Positions 48,801-61,000 of a DNA stretch of 64,000 bases are shown here, piece after piece. Numbering within the stretch: the stretch's first letter is position 1; each line of letters opens with the position of its first letter. Location: assembly GCA_946122785.1 (NCBI GenBank), contig CAMGYJ010000004.1:59156679-59220678 (forward strand). The letters run 5' to 3'. Origin of the DNA: Linum tenue (Eukaryota; Streptophyta; Magnoliopsida; Malpighiales; Linaceae). Below the pieces are notes generated by a model. That model did no database searches and had not been told where the DNA came from. It worked only from the letters and a program-made list of their open reading frames with translations. Made by a program: the position numbers and the translations under genes.

Positions 48801-48830
48801 CTAGATGCAGCTGCCGCGCTTAGCAGCGGC
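48801..48830 (-). mobile_element. Helitron 3' terminus (minus orientation)
   Basis: On the minus strand the hairpin GCCGC ... GCGGC (48830-48813, inner GCT/AGC pairing) is followed by AGCTGCAT and CTAG (48804-48801), then T. Unlike the other three minus-strand ends, its loop lacks the CCAACGGG core, so it is a different family. The body would extend right and include the LINE insertion. Confidence 0.6.
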
Positions 48831-49078
48831 CTAGATAAATTTTCAATTCGGAAGGCTCAATAGACATGCAACTAATAATAAACCAGAATTGAAATATGAA
48901 AGGATTTGAGTGGCTTGAAACATTTGTGCCTTTAAAGTTGGTTTGCACCACACCCAATATTCTTTTGAATGAAGCAAATTCCCCAACTCTAGTGATCATA
49001 ATCACCATATAATTTGTGGAGACCCACTTGAGCAAAGATTCATGTATCACTTATTTTGTCAGACACAATTATATCTCT

Positions 49079-51233
49079 TTTTTTTTTTTACAAGAGGACA
49101 CTGTATTTCTATTACTAGAGTTGTATTTCTATTGTCAGACACAATTGTATCACTTATTTCTATTACTTGTTGCAAAAGTCAAGTGTTACAAAAGTGGTGA
49201 TACAACATCAAGAATCTGAACCCATTCAGTGGGTAAAGTATTTTTGGCACAAGATCTAGCTACCCAGTTTGCTTTCGCGTTGCTCTTACGACCAATGTGC
49301 GTGATCTTAATCAAAGGGTTGGACTCCAACGTTTGTATGATAATGTCGATCCAGGCTGCCGCTCGCCATGGCCACGATTTCGGATCATCATGAATTGCCT
49401 CTTAACAAGTGGCAGGCAGTCAGAGCGGACAAGGCAGGGGGAAAGGAGATCAGCAGCCAAACGTGAGCCTTCCAACAGGGCCTTGGCTTCAGCTTCAAGT
49501 GGGGAAAAACAGTGCAAGATCTCAGCCTTACCGTCACAAACTTGACCATGGCTGTTCGAAGCTACGACGCCATAAGCCGCCTCCTGGGAGTCGCTGAAAA
49601 ACGACCCATCGCAGTGTATCTCAAAGTCATGAGTACTTGGCGGTGATGAAGAATGATTCGGTGGTGGGATAAGCTGAGCTGGAGATGTGGCAGCGAGGGG
49701 TTTCTTGGGGCAGGAGGTCCATTGGTGATGTGCCAAGGACGCCTTTGAGATCGTAGATGGAGGCCAAGGAGTGGTGTTCTTGAAGACCCGTTCATTCCTT
49801 GACTTCCAGATCTGCCAAAGGAGAAAGACAATCTTCTGGATAGAACTGCTCGAGTACCTGGCGACCAAAGAATTCAACCATTCCAGGAAAGGTGTGCTGG
49901 GAGCAGGGGTAGGAAGAGAGGGCCATTCCTGTTTCCATCCTTCTGCTGCATGTGGGCAGGTGAAGAGGCAGTGGCGAATCGATTCAGAGGGGTGTTCACA
50001 TAAAGGACATGTCATGGTTGGAGAGCACTTCCTTGCATGAAGGTTCTCTTTCGAGGCTAGCGCTCCTTTGGAAATCCTCCAAACAAAGAACTTGAGCTTC
50101 GGGGGGATGGATAGGTTCCACAACCATTTCCATCTATCCTTACTAGCTTCCGAAACAATATCCACATGCCCTTGTGACGCTCTGAGTCGGTGGTGGAAGT
50201 GAAGGAAAGCGGACTTCACCGTGAAGGCACCTTGTTCAGTGAACCTCCAGGCCCAGAAATCTTCCAGGGAGTCCGGGCCAACTGGAGTGGCAGCCACTTG
50301 TCTCAAATCATGTGGGCTAAGAAAGTCTTCAAGGAGATCAAACTTCCACTCTCCGGTGATACCATCAATCCAGCCATCCGTAGTAGAAAGGTCAGGCCAA
50401 TCAAAGTCAAGGAGGGTCCCCGCGCGATCTCTTCTCCATGGGTCCTGAAACAGTTTGGTTGATTTATCATTACCAATAACCTTGATGATACCAAGTTCCA
50501 TCCATTCTTTGCCTCGCATAAGCTAGACCATATCCAAGATGCCTTTCCTCCCTTCTTGGCTCTTAGAAAATCAGAATTAGGGAAGTAGATGCTTTTGAGA
50601 ACCTTGACCCACAGAGCATCTTTGTTGGTGAGGACTCTCCAAGCCTGCTTGGCAAGCAGGGCCAAGTTGAAAATATGAAAGGGACGGAAACCAAGACCCC
50701 CCTCATTTTTTGGAGCATAAAGGACATGACCTGCCCTCCAATGGATCGTTCGCTTGATCATCGATCCACCCCAGAAGAAGTTTTTCAGCATGGTGTCCAT
50801 CTTCTTCGTTGTTGACTTTGGCATGAGGAATAAGCCCATAATGTAAGAGGGGACAACTTGGAATACAACTTTAAGGAGGACTTCTTTCCCCTGGTGACAG
50901 GAGGAGGCTTTTCCATGCTTCACCTCTTTTTTCCATCCGTTGTATGAGAAAGTTGAAAGTCTCCTTCTTTGATCTTCCCCATTCAGTGGGAACTCCAAGA
51001 TAGTTGGAGTGGCAATTTGTTGAAGCAAAACCGGAATCATGTATGATCCTGTCCTGTTCAATACTGGGGACGTTGAAGCTGAAGAACATTGAGGATTTCT
51101 CCTTGTTAACCTATTGGCCAGTAACAGCCCCATACTCATTGATAATTTCCAAAATCTTCCCAGCTTCTTCAGATGAGGCTTCCCCAAAGACGACTGTGTC
51201 ATCTGTGAACAAGCAGTGGGGCAGAGTAGGGCC
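49079..51233 (-). mobile_element. 5'-truncated LINE (RT end, zf-RVT, RNase H) with 19-bp TSD
   Basis: Minus-strand L1-type fragment. From 51233 down: the end of the RT domain (VVFQVVPSYIMGLFLMPKST, FFWGGS), zf-RVT (LWNLSIPPKLKFFVWRIS, CPLCEHPSESIRHCLFTCP) and RNase H (EIHCDGSFF, EAEAKALLEG). A T-run at 49079-49090 is the poly(A) tail. AGACACAATTATATCTCTT occurs at 49061-49079 and at 51234-51252: a 19-bp target duplication, which proves a single LINE insertion. Frame changes near 50490-50520 and within the RT part inactivate it. It is a different LINE family from the 12-20 kb element. Confidence 0.9.
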
Positions 51234-51252
51234 AGACACAATTATATCTCTT

Positions 51253-52400
51253 GACGGAGGTATTTCACTCATATTTTGTTCAATAACCCCTCACAATATC
51301 ACTCGATATATCTCTTTTAAAATTGAACATAACTGAGAGTCAGGAAGAAAGGACTAGAAAAACCCCTCAGAGACACTCGAGAATAATACCATTCTGATAG
51401 GACACATTCATACTAGTGAGTGAGTTCTGAATCGGCCAGGAAAAGAAGGAGCTATTTGGCTTGATTAGAGGAGTGTGCGAAAGGCTTGCAGATCTCCCTC
51501 CTTTTTTAAGGGAAGATAGAATTTTTCTCTTAGTACCTCAATACCCAATACAAAAGAGGCGAGACCAAAACCCTTATCTTAGATTATTTTCAGAAATTTC
51601 TCGATCTCGTGCATTAATCATATAGATCGCTACTATAAAGTAGAATGTCGTTGAGATGTAAAACCAAGAAACAAAATTTACTCCCACTGAACTTAATATA
51701 TACGCCATCATCTCCAACATTAGCCTATGAATTCGAGTGAGCTAACAACAAGATGATTTGTGATATTAATAAGGAGAAGGCTATATGAGATCATAGATGG
51801 GTTCATTCAATTTAGTACCATAAAATTGTTTCGTCAATGTGACAATAGAGACACACAATCTATATCCATCTAATATGGCTCCATACCATAATTAGCCACC
51901 ATTCTCATTATATTCCTAAAAGAGTATTGCAAATATTTTGGAAAGAAAGTCTCTTTGTAGTAAATGCTTTCCTTATGGCTTATGAATAAAGCAAATAGTG
52001 GCCAACGTTCCTTATTTTTCTAACACCACGGTCAACGGGCCATAGTAGTCTATTTATGTAAAATTGGGGCCAATTTAAGGTATTAACCCTATTTGTGTAA
52101 AGTTCGGGCTAAGAAAAATACTTTAACGTAAACTAAGGTCAACCTACCTCAATCACTAATTTTACTTATGCTTAATTTTCTTCATTTTTCAACCTCCTTG
52201 TCAACTTTATGTGGTCCACTATGGGGATCCACCCTGATAAATAACTTGAATTTAATAAAAAAATTAATTTCTTTTGTTAGATAGTTTGAATTTTCAGTTA
52301 GAAATTTTTGGTGAATATATGATATGGATTTGAATATGTTTATGGTTAGTGATAATTTTACTACTAAATTAGTGTATTATATATTTTTTATTTTATTTTA
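51253..52400. other. Intergenic, nothing firmly recognised
   Basis: 51340-51700 may be retroelement leader DNA but has no matched LTR. 52240-52400 is AT-rich. Confidence 0.35.
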
Positions 52401-52742
52401 GGGTTAACACTAATTATTAGCCAAATTTTTTCCGCAATCTTATTTATTAGCCAAACCTATTGAATTACTAATAATTAGCCAACTCTTTTGTAATATACCA
52501 AAATATCAACCATTTTTCTGTTATCGTTAATAATTTTGTAACTCTTTTCTCAATTAAAATGCTAAATTTTTGAAATGTTGACCTTCATGTTTCTCTTTCA
52601 AATCAGTATCATGTTGCCCAACCAATATTACTACAAAAACTGCTAACTCGAAGTTAACATTTGGCTAATTATTAATAATTCAATAGGTTTGACTAATAAA
52701 AAAGAATGCGAGAAATGTTTGACTAATAATTAGTGTTTATCC
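52401..52742. mobile_element. Mutator-like MITE with long TIRs
   Basis: 342 bp with ends GGGTTAACACTAATTATTAG and, inverted, GGATAAACACTAATTATTAG; the inverted repeats run about 85-90 bp (TTATTAGNCAAACCTATTGA). Flanking 9-mers TTTATTTTA and TTTGTTTTA differ at one base. No coding. Confidence 0.85.
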
Positions 52743-52751
52743 TTTGTTTTA

Positions 52752-53656
52752 TATCGCACGAACATATCTATCAACTACCGACCCATCCACGATTCTATAA
52801 CAAATAATAATTGAACCATCATCTTAGAGTATCCATATTGATATTGCATTCTCAATTGCAAAAAGACATGACATAGATGTTTTACTTAATTTTTTATAAT
52901 TTAAATATAACATTTATGGAGGTGAATGAAATGAATGTGATGTGTAGTGCACAAAATTTGAGTTGACAATAAAAAACACAAATAAATTATTTTGCAATTG
53001 CATTGATGGATATGTTATTAGTTATTAGTTATTACCACCTTAATTTTTTACCATCTCAATTTCTTTTTGTAATATTCTCGGCTGAATTCGTAGTAGACCC
53101 GATCTGCTCCAAAGCCCAATCATAGCACCGCTCGGGGTTCTCTCTCCATCTTTTCCCTCTCTTTCTTCCTTCCTTCCTCGTTCCTCCCTGGTTGCCCAAA
53201 TTCTAGGGTTCAGGCGCATCAGTTTCGAAGAGGTTTCTCCGCACAAATCAACCGGCGAGGCTTCGTTACTCGCCAACAGAATCCGGCTATATTTTACACT
53301 CCATCCATTTACCCTAACCGTTCTATCCAGAACTCCAGTCTGATCTTCCTGCGTCCGGCGTCGAATCCATCATCGTCACTGGCCGCCAATCACCACCAGT
53401 CTCCGCTATATCCACCGAGACCCTACCAGCTCCGACCGCCAATTATCCACTCCGACCAGTATCAGAGCACGGTCATTGCTGTAGAATAAAAGGGAAGAGG
53501 ATTAGGACTATCTTGAGATGGTTTGTTGACTCTGCTCGCTTTCTCATCACCTTACCTCTCAACCTTAGGTTAGTATATCTAGACGTTCCGGGCTTATAGA
53601 TTAGGGTTTAAAGTTGGCTGTTAACCGGAGAGAGAAGAGAAGAGAAGAGCGGAGCA
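52752..53656. promoter_or_regulatory. Upstream region and 5' UTR of the RRM-CCCH gene
   Basis: 52752-53040 is AT-rich. 53100-53656 is CT-rich and unusually rich in TCCGCC/CACCAG words, and probably holds the promoter and a 5' UTR (possibly with an intron, since GT and AG signals flank 53560-53620). No defined motif is claimed. Confidence 0.35.
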
Positions 53657-55799
53657 ATGAATCCCTTGACGCTTGTGAAACGTATCCAGAGCATCAACTC
53701 TAAGGAAGCCGCTTTAGGGATTTCAGAGGAAGCTTCGTGGCACGCAAAGTACAGAGATTCAGCTTACGTCTTCGTCGGTGGGATTCCTTTTGATCTCACC
53801 GAAGGCGATCTCCTTGCTGTGTTTGCTCAGTAAGTGATTCTACTATTGAAATGTTCAGCCTATTATTTTCCTTCAAAATGTTCGATTACACCTTGAGTTG
53901 GTATTGTTTGTTCAGTTAATTGAAGTGTAATATTATTAATTTGGGCTGGGACCTCGACTCTGTGATTGAATATTCTTTCTCCTGATTAATGATTCTCCAG
54001 GTATGGAGAGGTCGTGGATGTTAACCTAGTTAGAGACAAGGGTACTGGCAAATCAAAAGGTTTTGCGTTTATTGCCTATGAGGATCAAAGAAGTACTAAT
54101 CTTGCCGTAGGTTGGTCTTTCTTTGTCTTCCTTTTCTGTTCATTGTCTTTTTCCTCATTTGTTATGGTGAGTTGTGAGAATTGTATGCTCAATTATGGGT
54201 TCTTGTTTTCTGCAGACAATCTCAATGGGGCACAGGTCCTTGGTCGCGTGATAAGGGTTGATCATGTTACTAGCTACAAGAAGAGAGAAGAGGAAGACGA
54301 GGAGACAGCACAGAAAAATAGGGAGGCTCGAGGTGTTTGCCGTGCGTTTCAGAAAGGGGAATGTACACGTGGAGCTGGTTGCAAATTTTCACATGATGAA
54401 CAGGTTAGATCATTATGTTTGGAGCTTAGAATAATACATCTGAGCACCCCAACACATTTGCTCGTTTATTACATTTTTTTCTTTAGTAATGATTTGATCC
54501 TGCCTTTTTACATTCATTTTTTAGGATGTCCTTTCGTGCTCTGGCCTGCTGTCTTCATATAATCATATTCACACTTCCTTTGTTATATTCTAGAGAGCTG
54601 CAAACACAGGTTGGGGTGCTCAAGATAGAAGTCCAAGGTGGGGACAGGATAAGTTTGATGGTCCACAGAAGGGTGAAGAGGAAGATGAGGAGACAGAGCG
54701 AAAAAAGAGGGCGGCTCGAGGTGTTTGTTATGCCTTTCAGAAAGGGGAATGTACTCGTGGAGCTCGTTGCAAATTTTCACATGATGATCAGGTTAGATCA
54801 TAATTGTTTAGAATATATATTGATACATCTTCAAGTTAACATGGTTGCCGCTTTCCTTAGATACTCTTCATTTTGACTTGAGAAAGTAGGTCAAATGGAT
54901 AGAAAATTTTCCTGGTTTTTGAACTACTATAGTGTGTGTTCATTGTTAATAAATCTACTGCCACCAGTTTCATGCTAATGGCAGGATCTAAAACATGTTG
55001 AATTACCTATTTCACACTTCCTCTTAGTATTAGCTGTCAGTTGAATGACTATGATTGGATGGAGACTATGTTTAAATTTGCTTGTTTATTACTTTTATTT
55101 TCCGAGTAATGATTCGACCCTGCATTTTCACATTCATTTTTAGGATGTGTTTTGTGCTTGGTCTCTTTATCTTCATACTCATACTTGTTTGTTATGTTCT
55201 AGAGAGCTGCCAACATGGATCGGGGTGCTGAAGATAAAAGTCCAAAAAGGGGCTATGATAAATTTGATGGTCCAAAGAAGCGTGAAAAAGTTGTCGATGA
55301 GAGATCTAGTGGAAGAAACTCTAGACTGAGTGACCTGAGAGAAGAGGGAAGGAGATCAAGGAATTATGATGATTATGGAAGTGGGCCGCAGTCCGGAGAA
55401 GACCAGAGGACCGTAAGGCCAAGGGATAGTCTGTATGAGAAAAGGTCAAGAGAGGATGTTCATAGGAGAGATGAAAAGAGATTGAAAAGGGATGAGGATG
55501 ATGAGAAGAGCACAAGAAGGCATGAAAGCGATGACTTCAAGGCCAAATCAAGGAGCATGAAGACACACGAAGGCGGTTATGGAGGGGAAGAGAAGAGTTT
55601 CAGGAGACAGAACAGTGATGAACTTGGATCGAGGTCAATGGAAGATGACAACAGGAGGCACGAGAAAACTTCGAGAGGGAATGAGTCCAAGTACTATGCT
55701 AGGGATGATAGAGACAAAAAGAGAGACGAGAAACGGTCTGCTCGTGGAATGGATTCTTCGTCTGATCGTGATAAAAGAGACGATCACAGGAATAGATAG
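53657..55799 (+). CDS. RRM and double CCCH zinc-finger protein, AtC3H25-type (RBMX2/Ist3-like)
   Basis: Exons 53657-53829, 54001-54110, 54216-54403, 54594-54791 and 55203-55799 give 421 residues; all introns are GT-AG. The N-terminus MNPLTLVKRIQSIN and an RRM at about 36-112 (RNP2 VFVGGI, RNP1 KGFAFIAY) are typical of the Ist3/RBMX2 group, which binds pre-mRNA with the U2 snRNP retention-and-splicing complex. Plant members add one CCCH finger. This gene has two: C136-X7-C144-X5-C150-X3-H154 and C202-X7-C210-X5-C216-X3-H220, on exons 3 and 4. Exon 4 is phase 0 at both ends (66 codons), so the extra finger keeps the frame. The C-terminal 190 residues are Arg/Asp/Glu/Lys-rich (RS/RE-like), as in splicing factors. 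Confidence 0.93.
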
Positions 55800-56359
55800 A
55801 ATCTACTGGGGCTTTCCGATACAGAGTTTGCAGCTTGAGTTCTGACGACATGGTTTGAAGGTATTGGTCTCTATCTCAGTTCAGATTTGTTCTACCTTCT
55901 CCTAGATTCGTGTGATCCAATCTATGAGTCGCAGCTTAGAGAAGCAGGATGCATTCATGACACACTTAACAGCATTTACTTCGTAGGGCCAATGTAGCTC
56001 ATGAACCGCTTGGTCATTTTGACTACATTTCCATCTTAATGTCGGTGTTCCATGTTGACAGCATGTATTTCTTAGTGCCAATGCAGCCTTTGTTATGCCG
56101 TTCAACATTCATATGTCAGGTTCTCCTTTTCTGAAGGGAAAATCATATATGACGGCAATTCAAGTCGAGACTGGGCAATTTTTGTTTTCTTTCACAGGCT
56201 CATAGCACTTGTGGGTTAATAGCTTCTCCAGGTTGCTTCAATTACTCTTTGCTAAATCCAATTTTCCGACTCCAGCATAAGAATGCATCGTTGCTAATTT
56301 GATGTTTCATCTTCAAACAGATATATGATATATCAGCGAAGTAAAAAGTTTGAACTACA
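55800..56359. other. 3' UTR and flank of the RRM-CCCH gene
   Basis: Likely 3' UTR to about 56200; no other feature. Confidence 0.45.
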
Positions 56360-57827
56360 GGGTCGTTTGGAAGTTGTGATTGTTTGTTGAATACATGTAT
56401 TGTGCGCAATACAATGTTTGGAAGTGCCAAAGTGTAAAACAATGTATGCATTGTTTTAGGTAGGTCTCACCAACAATCACAAAAAATGATGTATAGTACA
56501 CTCTCAACTAGGGCTGATAATCGGTTGGCGGTTAATTGGTTGGACCGAAAACCGAACCGAAAATCGCGGTTATCAATCTAATCGAAAACCGATATATTTG
56601 CCTCGGTGTCGGCGTCGGTGGGCTGATTTTGTGCTTTAAGCTAACCGTCGGTTGCCGGTTTCTAACCGAGATCAAACTTGGTGCACTGCTGCAACCGACA
56701 GACCTCATCTCCCTCTCCTCACCCCGCATCGGCAACACTCTCTCCCTCTCCATCTCCAGCCTCCACCAGGCCACCACCACCGCCCTCCACATCTCCAATT
56801 CCCCGCCCGACTTCGTCGAACCTTCTCTCCGAACACTCCCTCCTCTGTTGTCGATTCCCACTCCTCCTTCCATTTTGAGTTTCGAATCTTTGCCCAGCAA
56901 ATCCCAATTGACAGAGCGGAGTTGGGGGTTTGAGTTGGGGTGACGCTGGAAGAGTGGGAGAGCTGTCGGCGGCGCCCGGCGGGTGACAGACGCGACGACG
57001 CGAGGGGAGATCTAGCAGCGGCGCCTGGCGAAATAGGTTTAGCCGTTTAGGAGTCTTCTCTTCTTTTGCCTAGACAAATCGAAATCTAATGGGAGAGGAG
57101 GACCGGAAGAACCCTAAATCCCGAAAAATACACCTGCTACCACACCATCTCGGCATCTCCGATTTCCTCCAGAGTTCGAACCCTCCCCGCCGGCGCCGCA
57201 GCCGTCGTCATCGCCCCTGCCGTCGTCATCGCCATACCTCCGAAGGGTCTCTCTTCTTCCTCTGCCGATGGTTCAAAATTGGGATTTTTCGGTCACATGC
57301 ATAGCGATGGTGGTGGTCGGAGGTGGTGTGCGTCGGTCTCTGAATAACCGTCGTTTGAAACCGAAACCGACAGTTGCGGTTATCGGCTAACCGATGGTGC
57401 CGTCGGTCGCGGTTGCGGTTGCCGGTATTGCCTCTTTCTCGGTGTCAGCTAACCGACTTTGCGGTTCGGTTAAAACCGAAATCGTACCGCTAACAGGCCT
57501 ACTCTCAACTAAAAGTTGTTGAGATTCTACTTTATGCATTGTATAATACACTCTCAACTAAAAGTTGAGATTGTTGCTTTTAGATTTGTGTCCACTTTTT
57601 CTTTTCATATATATTCATAATAGTTTTTGTCTTATACTAAATGTTGAGGGTAAATATGACATTTTCCCATAAATGTAACTTTGTGTAAATCAATGCATAA
57701 AGTAGAATCTCAACAACCAAACAATGTATTGTTAAAATGTATTCATTGTATCAATACATGCATTTATTATATTATGGTGATTCATTATAATGCAACGATT
57801 TAACATTCGCAACTTCCAAACAAACCC
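56360..57827. mobile_element. MITE with TCGTTTGGAAGTTG ends, hosting a hAT element
   Basis: Ends GGGTCGTTTGGAAGTTG and, inverted, GGGTTTGTTTGGAAGTTG. TACA flanks both sides (56356-56359, 57828-57831). Without the hAT it is about 470 bp, rich in AATACAT and CTCTCAACT. Same family as 4092-4434. Confidence 0.75.
56509..57501. mobile_element. hAT-type element, accgg-rich, nested in the MITE
   Basis: 993 bp with ends TAGGGCTGATAATCGG and, inverted, TAGGCCTGTTAGCGG. Perfect 8-bp TSD CTCTCAAC (56501-56508, 57502-57509). End sequences resemble the element at 35180-36109, but the middles differ. 56640-56943 stays open on the plus strand with a Ser/Leu/Pro-rich, protein-like stretch (SLSISSLHQATTTALHIS) that could be captured host sequence; 57089-57304 is also open but Arg-rich. 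Confidence 0.9.
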
Positions 57828-57831
57828 TACA

Positions 57832-58004
57832 TTTACGTTTCTGTCTTAAAATAAAAGAAAACGAACATGGTTTCTTCAACGAAGAAAACAGAGGATAATT
57901 TCTTGCAATTTGTACACTGAAGAAAAGAACATGAATAAAAGGCTAAACTTACTGATTTTCGAAAAGAGGGGAGAGCAAACAAATACAAGAATGTGTATTA
58001 TGAT
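57832..58004. other. Short intergenic gap
   Basis: Nothing recognised. Confidence 0.4.
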
Positions 58005-61000
58005 TAGGGACGACAATGGGTATGGGAATGATATTACCATACCCTACCTGCCGGGTAGCAATGGGTATTCGGGTATCCACATGTACAAATCCTAAAATAT
58101 GAACTTATGCACACTGTCGTAATTTAAAAATTCTCAATACTTATAATTGTTCTAGCTTCAACAATCACACAAATAAAAACAACAAACACATGACATAATA
58201 ACTGTTCTTGCTTCTACAATCCACACAAACAAAAACACAATACATCATATTTGTTCTACATTCAACAATCCACACATAAACAAAAAACAGCAAAGACAAT
58301 AAGTTTTGGTTCTTCGACATACATATTTTATGCAAAGCAAAAGCATTAAGTCCTTGGGAATATTGCATCTTGTCTCTTCTCCATATGCCGAACATTAGTT
58401 CCCTTCTACGACCATATAAAAAGACAATCAACATATAAAAAAGAGGAAACACAACTTAAATAAACATTTAAATTGGAGTATAGAGATTACCGGTAACACA
58501 CGATGCATCTTCTACATCTTAATCATAAATAATGGTAGTTAAACTCAATCTCTCAAGTGAACCCAGATCATCTACAAGAAAGAAGACACTCAGCTAACAG
58601 TTGCATTAAACAACTAGATATGTGCACACATCAATGCTTCAACTATCTCCGGGAGAAGTCTGCTACGACAAGGGCTAACTGGCCTTCCACCTGAGCTAAA
58701 AGCATACTATGTAGTGACCGGAATAGCAAGTATATCTTAGCAATCAATGCCAAAGTAGGATACTTCAAAACATTTTCCTTCCACCGCGACAATATATCAA
58801 ACCTTGTTGTTTTAGGAAAAAGCCTTTCTCTAAGATAACCATCCAACTCGGTTTCAACTTCTTGTTGACTAGTTTGCAATGAAGCCACATACCTATCGTA
58901 GGCAGACATTTTTCCCCCACTTTGACTACTCAAGTTTACTCCTTGGGTCACACTCACATTATGACCCACATTCACATTTAAACAATTCTTATATTCCTTC
59001 TCTAAATCCATAATCAATTTTCGAACAATCTCAATTATATCCATTGCTTCCTCACCATAGATTTTAGGAAAGTAGCATTCCAACAAAGTAAACTTGTACC
59101 TTGGATCAAAGACAATAGCTATAGCTAAAACATCATGGATAGAATCCCAATACTTCTCAAACTTTGTCCTCATACTTGTTGCCATATCTCTAATGAAGAG
59201 ATCATCATCCAACAACCAATTTGAAATTCCCACTTTAATGTCACATACTTTTTTCAAAGAACAAGTTAGAAGTTGGATATTTTGACCATGAAAATAGCTC
59301 AGTCACTTCATTAAAAACAACCAATTTCTCACGAACTTTCTTTGCAAACCTCCAATCTGACTCCGAATGCAAAATCTTATAGTGTGGCTCTCTTAGTTTC
59401 ATCCGTGGAAAAACAACTTGGTAACTCAATGCAATAGTAAGCATAAGATATGTAGAGTTCCATCGAGTTGGACAATCTAAGCTTAATGCTCTTCCATAAC
59501 AATTCCCTGAGTTCTTAACAACAAGCTCAAATTTTCCATTCCTTTTTCGGGTTGTTGTCCAATATTGTACACTTTCACGAATGCGCTTTATGCTTTTCTT
59601 TACAACCTCCAAACCATCCTTGACAATTAAGTTGAGAACATGAGTACAACAACGTATATGGAGCTTAGAACCAGACCACATCAAATGCTCACTGCATAAC
59701 TTGTACTTCAAGACATCCATCAAGGCATCATTAGTAGAACAATTATCCAAGGTAATCGTAGATACCTTTGTGTCAATATCTCAAGCACGTAAAGTGTCAA
59801 GAAGTGCCTGAGCAAGCACCTCACTTGTGTGTGTGCAAGGAACATAAACAAATCTACAATACATAAAAAAACAATAAGAAAAGTATTAGTCACATATGTT
59901 TTACTCCGAAACATGCAGAATTTAGTGAAGAGAAGAATAAACCGTAGAATATAGCTTCGAATGTTCCATCCATCATCGATAAAGTGAGTTGTCACCACCA
60001 TAAATCCCTTCTTCTAATTACTTGATGTCCACATGTCACTAGTAATTGCTATTCGACTCTCAGTGTCATCTATGAGTCTCTTCAACTCTTTATTTTCATG
60101 AAGATATATCTTCAAGATGTCACTCGTGATAGTATTTCTCGATTAAAGAGGGGTTGTAGTACATATAAAAATTGCAGAAAACCAACATGCTCGACGATAC
60201 AAAGAGGATATTCATGCAAAATAATCATAGATGCCAAAGCCTTCCTCCATTCATCCTGACTATCAAATCTATTAGAGCGAGTTTTACTAGAATCTCCATT
60301 TAAATTCTTAGTCAGGAGCATATATCTTATGTCCTTAATATTTTTTGGGACACTCGCGGATATGTTCTTTCAAATGACTTGTCCCATTATTTGAAGCAAC
60401 ATTGAGAGACTTTGAACGTAGATTACACACATCTTTTATATTACCATCCACCTTCAAGATTCATTTAAAATGTTTCCAAACACCACTCTTCAGTTTGCTC
60501 GTATCAAGTACCTCATGATTACTAGTAGCAAGAGGAGCATCAGTTGCAGGTGGTGGACTCTCCACTCCAACCGTAGCAGCAGGAGTACCGCTGGAATTAG
60601 GAGGAATCTCTGTGCAAGCATTAGTTGACAAATTGCTGTCAACACTTACGACTATGAGAGGATTTCCACAAGGAGATTCATTTGACGAACTCATTGTTCC
60701 ACCTACAAAACAGGACACAACATAATCAGGGGAAACACACTGCCACAGTGAGCACAAGTGGACATATAATACACTAAACACATTCCTTTGAGAGAATTGG
60801 AGATTCCATACTGTTTAGACTTCAGATCACTAATATGCACAAGACTTCTAACCACACGAAAGATCGCCAACCGTTCTTGGGTGAATTGGAAACCCACTAA
60901 ATCCACAATGGGGGAAGATAGGAAATCGAAGTGTGCCATTGAAATGAATCAGAAAGCACTCATCTTTCAGCGCATTAGCAAAAATACAGAGAACCCTTAA
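58005..61000 (-). mobile_element. Decayed autonomous hAT transposon (RICESLEEPER-type)
   Basis: The 3' end of the element is at 58005 (TAGGGACGACAATGGGTATG, with GGGTAT subterminal repeats to 58080). The transposase pseudogene is on the minus strand inside. The opposite terminus was not found; 61000 is a rough limit. Confidence 0.65.
58643..60781 (-). pseudogene. hAT transposase, BED-finger/RICESLEEPER family, multiply broken
   Basis: Minus-strand pieces in order. The N-terminus (60781-60461) begins near MSSSNESPCGNP, then a BED-finger region with VWKHFK, a TGA stop, then KDVCNLRSKSL and NGTSHLKEHIREC. Next come MIILHEYPLCIVEHVGF (60321-60112), THFIDDGWNIRSYILRF (about 60000-59950), LDNCSTNDALMDVLKYKL ... 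CTHVLNLIVKDGLE ... LDCPTRWNSTYLML (59750-59241), and FDPRYKFTLLECYFPKIYG (to 58643). The C-terminal dimerisation motif SSGGRPVSPCRSRLLPEIVE appears in a neighbouring frame at 58700-58630. The finger's expected second Cys is Arg, and stops and frame changes separate the segments. It cannot encode an active transposase. Confidence 0.85.
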
